Shown here in pieces: positions 7,583-10,507 of a stretch of 10,507 nucleotides of DNA. Numbering within the stretch: the stretch's first letter is position 1; every line of letters begins with the position of its first letter. The position numbers were made by a program, and so were the translations under genes. This DNA is from Planctomycetaceae bacterium (lineage in GTDB: Bacteria; Planctomycetota; Planctomycetia; Pirellulales; Thermoguttaceae). The notes under the pieces were generated by a model that worked only from the letters and a program-made list of their open reading frames with translations, searched no databases and had not been told where the DNA came from. The stretch spans positions 1 to 10,507 of the forward strand of contig JAITST010000444.1 of the NCBI GenBank assembly GCA_031287585.1, written 5' to 3'.

Positions 7583-7610
7583 ATTCTACCAGATTGTATC
7601 GCGATTACAA
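7583..7610 (-). promoter_or_regulatory. Candidate promoter of the isomerase gene
   Basis: On the minus strand TTGTAA (7610-7605) and TAGAAT (7588-7583) are 16 bases apart, with TGG just before the -10 forming an extended element. The 5' leader would be about 50 bases. A second possible -10 (TACAAT) lies closer to the gene with a poorer -35. Confidence 0.4.
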
Positions 7611-7699
7611 GGAGTGGAATGATTTATTGATTTACGGCGGGAGTGTGAAAATAAATTGGGGATTTTATTTTCGATTAAATGCAGGGAACATCCAATAAC

Positions 7700-7827
7700 C
7701 TTTTTAACCGCAGAGGACGCAAAGAATCGCAGAGGAGTATTTTTTGTAACTTATTCTATATATAAATCATTACAAAAAATTTTCAAAATAAAATCTCTGC
7801 GTTTCTCTGCGAATTCCGCGGTTAAAA
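7700..7827. repeat. 128-bp nested hairpin repeat ('CGCAGAGG' type)
   Basis: The left arm starts TTTTAACCGCAGAGGACGCA and continues with AAGAATCGCAGAGG (to 7735). The right arm (7789-7827) is close to its reverse complement: AAAATCTCTGCGTTTCTCTG, then CGAATTCCGCGGTTAAAA. Between them a second, perfect inverted repeat ATTTTTTGTAA (7739-7749) / TTACAAAAAAT (7770-7780) closes on an AT-rich loop. The frame that crosses it on the plus strand has no coding character. Such long hairpins with CGCAGAG-type units are a known kind of dispersed intergenic repeat in several bacterial phyla. The function is unknown. Confidence 0.7.
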
Positions 7828-7850
7828 TTGAGTTTTTTAGAAATGTCCTT

Positions 7851-7892
7851 ATTAAATGCGTTCTTGGCTTCATCAGTGAAGAAGCATTTAAT
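7851..7892. repeat. Short hairpin next to the 128-bp repeat
   Basis: ATTAAATGC (7851-7859) and GCATTTAAT (7884-7892) pair perfectly. Inside them CTTCA-TCAG-TGAAG (7868-7881) forms a tetraloop hairpin, giving a 42-base two-part stem. The adjacent TTTTTTAGAAATGT (7833-7846) resembles a sequence at 6274-6284, beside the other repeat cluster. Confidence 0.45.
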
Positions 7893-8014
7893 TCAATGTA
7901 AAAATGCACAAAATGAGTTTTTTACAGGATGTTAGGATGATATTTTTGCCACAGTTACTTGGAAAGTGCGGTTGATATTGTTACTTCTCTTACAGGGCTT
8001 TGGTGTATTTACCT
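7893..8014. other. Intergenic sequence without recognised features
   Basis: There is no gene, convincing promoter or strong repeat here. The stretch separates the hairpin cluster from the MITE-like unit. Confidence 0.4.
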
Positions 8015-8175
8015 AGCCCCTATTCACGCCGATTGCAAAGACGTAAAGTTTCTTATTCCATGGACAAGAAATGGTGAAAATGAGTAGATTAGTGAGAACA
8101 GGCAAAATTGTCTATCCTTATCTACACTTACCTACCTGTGAAAAAATGACTTTGCAATCGGCGTGAGCCCCTATT
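8015..8175. mobile_element. MITE-like element with terminal inverted repeats and flanking direct repeats
   Basis: TCACGCCGATTGCAAAG (8024-8040) and CTTTGCAATCGGCGTGA (8150-8166) form a perfect 17-bp inverted repeat. Exactly outside it the 10-bp AGCCCCTATT occurs as a direct repeat (8015-8024 and 8166-8175), as expected for a target duplication. The outermost T/A pair is ambiguous, so this is either a 141-bp unit with 16-bp ends and a 10-bp duplication, or a 143-bp unit with 17-bp ends and an 8-bp duplication. The interior has no open frame, only short complementary segments (GTAGAT/ATCTAC; ACAGG/CCTGT). It therefore cannot move by itself and would need a transposase encoded elsewhere. I cannot assign it to an IS family. 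Confidence 0.7.
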
Positions 8176-8344
8176 GTGCTTTCTTTTTTTTCCTGATAGA
8201 ATATGACGTTGTTGGAGGTTGTCATAAGTATAGAAACTTTATGACGATTGAAAATAGCAAAATCAAAATTTCTATCCTGATTCGACAGCACCTATTTTAG
8301 AAAACAACTGAAAATTACGAAACCACATTTTTACGTGTAATCCG
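8176..8344. other. Upstream region of the S51-hydrolase fusion gene
   Basis: There is no gene here. A T8 run lies near 8184-8191. A small hairpin at 8221-8245 pairs GTCATAAGT with ACTTTATGAC, with one bulge and a loop of about 6 bases. No convincing -35/-10 pair is seen, and no Shine-Dalgarno precedes the ATG at 8345. Confidence 0.35.
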
Positions 8345-9988
8345 ATGAAAAAACAAAGCATAACTACTATTTTGGTAACATTGTTCCTTGTTTTGGGAAC
8401 GATGATTGCAATGGCGGAGAGTCCCGTTGCAGAAACTTCAGCGTTGCGTCACGGTCCCGAAAAAGGTTCGCTCGTCATTATCGGCGGCGGAACTATTACT
8501 GACTCCATCTGGGATAAAATCGTAGAACTCGGCGGCGGCAAGGATAAAGCACGCTTCGTGGTGGTTACTAACGCTATGCCCGGCAAGGATGACCAATATT
8601 TCCTGAATGCGATGAAACCATTAACGCAGCGGGTCGGTGAGACCAACGTAACGCTCTTGGGAGTGAAAACGATCAGTGAAGCAAACGACGAAAAAAATCT
8701 TGAAGTATTGAAACACGCCACAGGAATTTTTTTCTTCGGCGGTTTTCAAAAGCGTTTGGCTGATGTTTATCACGATACATTGGCACATCGAGAGTTTCAA
8801 AACGTGTTGGCAAGAGGAGGAGTTATCGCCGGAACATCGGCAGGTGCAACGATTCAAGGTTCGCTGCTGTGGCGGTGGGAAGAGGTTAATAAAAAAAGGA
8901 CAGGGAAACTCGTTGAACTCCCCATAGGACTCGGTTTTTTACGCGATTCCTTAATTGCCCAGCATTTGCTGGCACGCAACCGGCAGTTTGGATATGTTGG
9001 TTTTGCGAAAGCGTCCCCGCAGATACTCTGCATCGGTCTTGACGAATCAACCGCCGTGGTTGTTATCAAGGACGAAATGGAGGTTATAGGAAAATCGTAC
9101 GCCGCCCTCTATAACACAGGCGGTCTGCCCTTTTTTCTGTTGAAAGAAGGACTGAGATATGATTTGAATGAACGTAAAATCATCACGAGTAAAAAAGAGA
9201 CCTCAAATACAGAAACACCGCATTTTGATTTCCAGACAAGTGACGGTAAAACGATTCCTGTCTATTACTTGTTGCCGAAGAAGGTTGACCAAAAGACAAA
9301 AATACTGTTCGTTATGAACGGGGCTGACAGAAACGCTCTCGGCAACGTTGATAGATTTTCCAAAGTCCCTGATACTCTCAATATTGCGGTGCTGATTCCG
9401 TTATTAACACGCGAGGATTATAATGAGAGCCGATATCAACAAGGCAACATTGGCAGTAAAACAGAATACTCCGAATGGACATTCAACCTCGTTGATTCGA
9501 TATTTGTCGAGTTCCGCAAGAAACAAAATTTGCAAGCAGAAAAATATATTCTTTTCGGTCATTCTGCCGGCGGACAATTTTCGCACCGGACAGCACTGTT
9601 CAGCAAAAGTCCGTATATCGGTCTCGTTGTTGCGGCTAATTCGGGTTCATACACGTTCCTTAATGAAGAGGTGAATTATCCATACGGCATAAAAGATATG
9701 CTGAAACATAAGGACACCATTTTGAAGAACCTATCCAATCGGAAGGTTTATCTGTTAGCCGGAAGTGCCGATACCAGTCAGGATGACCCGTATTTACCTA
9801 AAAATCTTAATGAACAAGGTCTTCACCGGTTTGAACGGGCGGGGAATTTCGATAAAACAACCCGTGATTATGCCGAAAAGAACGGCGTGAAGTATAACTG
9901 GAAACTGATTAAAATGGACGGAGTCGGACACAGCAGTTCACAAACGCTGCCGCATCTTATTAAAGTTATTTCCGCACAGGAAAAGTAG
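8345..9988 (+). CDS. Exported fusion: cyanophycinase/peptidase S51-like domain plus alpha/beta hydrolase
   Basis: The protein has 547 residues. Residues 1-24 are a signal peptide: MKKQS, a hydrophobic core, and AMA before ESP. Residues about 40-275 resemble cyanophycinase (peptidase S51): VIIGGG at the start, FFFGGFQKRL (129-138) in place of the usual FTGGDQ.RL, GTSAGA with the candidate nucleophile Ser165, AQHLLARNR with His207, and GLDESTA with Glu234. These fit the family's Ser-His-Glu pattern. Cyanophycinase cleaves cyanophycin (multi-L-arginyl-poly-aspartate) to beta-Asp-Arg; whether this protein does so is not shown. Residues about 295-547 are an alpha/beta hydrolase: GHSAGG with Ser407, Asp476 in AGSADTSQDD and His529 in GVGHSS form a plausible triad. 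Both domains appear intact, so two hydrolytic activities outside the cytoplasm are inferred. The gene stands alone; codon usage looks like its neighbours. Confidence 0.85.
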   Translation: MKKQSITTILVTLFLVLGTMIAMAESPVAETSALRHGPEKGSLVIIGGGTITDSIWDKIVELGGGKDKARFVVVTNAMPGKDDQYFLNAMKPLTQRVGETNVTLLGVKTISEANDEKNLEVLKHATGIFFFGGFQKRLADVYHDTLAHREFQNVLARGGVIAGTSAGATIQGSLLWRWEEVNKKRTGKLVELPIGLGFLRDSLIAQHLLARNRQFGYVGFAKASPQILCIGLDESTAVVVIKDEMEVIGKSYAALYNTGGLPFFLLKEGLRYDLNERKIITSKKETSNTETPHFDFQTSDGKTIPVYYLLPKKVDQKTKILFVMNGADRNALGNVDRFSKVPDTLNIAVLIPLLTREDYNESRYQQGNIGSKTEYSEWTFNLVDSIFVEFRKKQNLQAEKYILFGHSAGGQFSHRTALFSKSPYIGLVVAANSGSYTFLNEEVNYPYGIKDMLKHKDTILKNLSNRKVYLLAGSADTSQDDPYLPKNLNEQGLHRFERAGNFDKTTRDYAEKNGVKYNWKLIKMDGVGHSSSQTLPHLIKVISAQEK

Positions 9989-10019
9989 ATTCATTTTCAT
10001 TAGGGCGTGTTCACGCTAG

Positions 10020-10139
10020 CATTCTGACGAATTCGCAAGTGATGGCAAAGTGAACGAGGGCGGCGGACTCACGGTCGAGATTCCCGCCGACTTGAAAGCC
10101 CCGTGTAAATACGCCTGGGGATTTGAAATTACGCAGTAA
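10020..10139 (+). pseudogene. Possible 3' remnant of a lost gene
   Basis: A frame open from just after a TAG (10017-10019) to TAA at 10137-10139 has no start codon. It reads HSDEFASDGKVNEGGGLTVE and then IPADLKAPCKYAWGFEITQ. Its composition (alternating beta-like residues, a Gly-rich turn, a clean end) looks like the C-terminus of a soluble protein. A longer antisense frame also crosses the region, so coding in either direction is unproven. It may be a gene end left by recombination or part of a dispersed repeat. Confidence 0.3.
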
Positions 10140-10148
10140 GATTGGTGG

Positions 10149-10162
10149 CGGGGCTTGTCCCG
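10149..10162. repeat. GC hairpin with CTTG tetraloop
   Basis: CGGGG-CTTG-TCCCG forms a 5-bp stem (one G-T pair) with a four-base loop, just upstream of the PIN gene's promoter. It may insulate or terminate upstream transcription, though no full T tract follows. Confidence 0.35.
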
Positions 10163-10164
10163 AT

Positions 10165-10193
10165 TTGCTTTGTCCCTGATAAAACGATATAAT
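10165..10193 (+). promoter_or_regulatory. Promoter of the PIN-domain gene (leaderless)
   Basis: TTGCTT (10165-10170) and a perfect TATAAT (10188-10193) are 17 bases apart. The ATG at 10200 starts 7 bases after the -10 box, which is where transcription is expected to begin. The mRNA would have no or almost no 5' leader, and accordingly no Shine-Dalgarno is present. Confidence 0.6.
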
Positions 10194-10199
10194 ACCTTT

Positions 10200-10507
10200 A
10201 TGCTCCTTTACCTTGACAACTGTTGCTATAATCGACCATTTGACGATCAGGAGCAAGTCCGTGTTCACATCGAAACGGTTGTAAAACTGCATATACAGGA
10301 ACTTATCAGGGCAGGTAAGTTGAAATTAGCGTGTTCATTTGTTTCACGATTTGAAAACAGCAAAAATCCCAACGAATCAAACAGAGAATCAATCACAGCA
10401 TTTTTTCAAAATGCGGCTGTTTATGTCGGGCGTGAACATTTTGACGAAATAAAGAAAAAACGGGACAAGTATATGACAATGGGCATCAAAATGAAAGATG
10501 CAACCCA
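10200..10507 (+). CDS. PIN-domain protein, N-terminal part (runs off right edge)
   Basis: 102 codons are visible from ATG 10200, beginning MLLYLDNCCYNRPFDDQEQV. The YLDNCCYNRPFDDQ start, the helix VKLHIQELI, the SRFENSKNP segment and GIKMKDAT are the pattern of a group of small PIN-like proteins. PIN domains are Mg/Mn-dependent ribonucleases, many being VapC-type toxins. The expected acidic active-site residues are present: Asp6, Glu52 and Asp100; the last acidic residue would lie beyond the window. No antitoxin gene lies upstream, where a promoter sits directly against the start codon, so a partner, if any, would be downstream. Toxin function is an inference from the family only. Confidence 0.8.
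   Translation, partial: MLLYLDNCCYNRPFDDQEQVRVHIETVVKLHIQELIRAGKLKLACSFVSRFENSKNPNESNRESITAFFQNAAVYVGREHFDEIKKKRDKYMTMGIKMKDAT

Noticed and set aside
7013..7630. 205-codon plus-strand frame
   Set aside because: It is antisense to the isomerase gene, which has metal-ligand motifs and a good ribosome site.
6208..7892. Possible CRISPR array from the recurring short repeats
   Set aside because: The repeats are inverted, differ from each other and lack equal-sized unique spacers. No cas gene is present.
7656..7901. 81-codon plus-strand frame
   Set aside because: It runs straight through the 128-bp hairpin repeat and has no ribosome binding site. The translation reflects the repeat.
10011..10292. 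93-codon minus-strand frame
   Set aside because: It would cover the promoter and first third of the well-supported PIN gene. At most its distal part overlaps a repeat or gene remnant.

Overview
The window is about 10.5 kb of bacterial DNA of moderate G+C. It has ordinary housekeeping or metabolic genes, two decayed loci on the left, and repeat-rich intergenic DNA in the right half. The lineage is an inference only. An ABC-2 type permease with an N-terminal NPISLRELRQ segment, a TIM-barrel sugar isomerase, several starts with little or no Shine-Dalgarno sequence, and long hairpin intergenic repeats would suit a planctomycete or a related anaerobic bacterium. No rRNA or marker phylogeny is available to confirm this.

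Layout. Positions 1-226 (minus) hold the start of a small membrane-anchored or exported protein that runs off the left edge. Positions 253-527 (minus) hold the remains of a radical SAM enzyme: the N-terminal CNLRCSYC cluster motif is fused out of frame to the GGEP segment, and the rest of the gene is gone. Positions 761-2386 (minus) encode a duplicated membrane protein of two similar halves, each two membrane segments followed by two PH-like beta modules. An in-frame TAA at 1025-1027 cuts off the last module, although its coding sequence continues intact to 761. Divergent from it, 2612-4438 (plus) is the ribosome-associated GTPase TypA/BipA. It is followed by a polytopic ABC-2 type permease-like protein (4576-6192, plus) with no ATPase partner in view. 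A sugar phosphate isomerase/epimerase-like TIM barrel (6512-7525, minus) converges on the permease.

The gene-free stretches 6193-6511 and 7526-8344 are built of inverted repeats. They include a 44-bp hairpin, a compound cruciform with two GC-rich hairpins, a 128-bp nested hairpin of the 'CGCAGAGG' kind, and a 141-143-bp MITE-like unit with 16-17-bp terminal inverted repeats and exact flanking direct repeats.

To the right, 8345-9988 (plus) encodes an exported two-domain protein: a cyanophycinase/peptidase S51-like domain (GTSAGA) fused to an alpha/beta hydrolase domain (GHSAGG). After a stretch that may contain a 3' gene remnant, a PIN-domain protein begins at 10200 and runs off the right edge. 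Its perfect TATAAT box lies so close to the ATG that the mRNA is probably leaderless.

There is no obvious multi-gene pathway. The genes look like independent units. The best candidates for something undescribed are the S51-alpha/beta hydrolase fusion, the duplicated PH-like membrane protein with its internal stop, and the MITE-like element.
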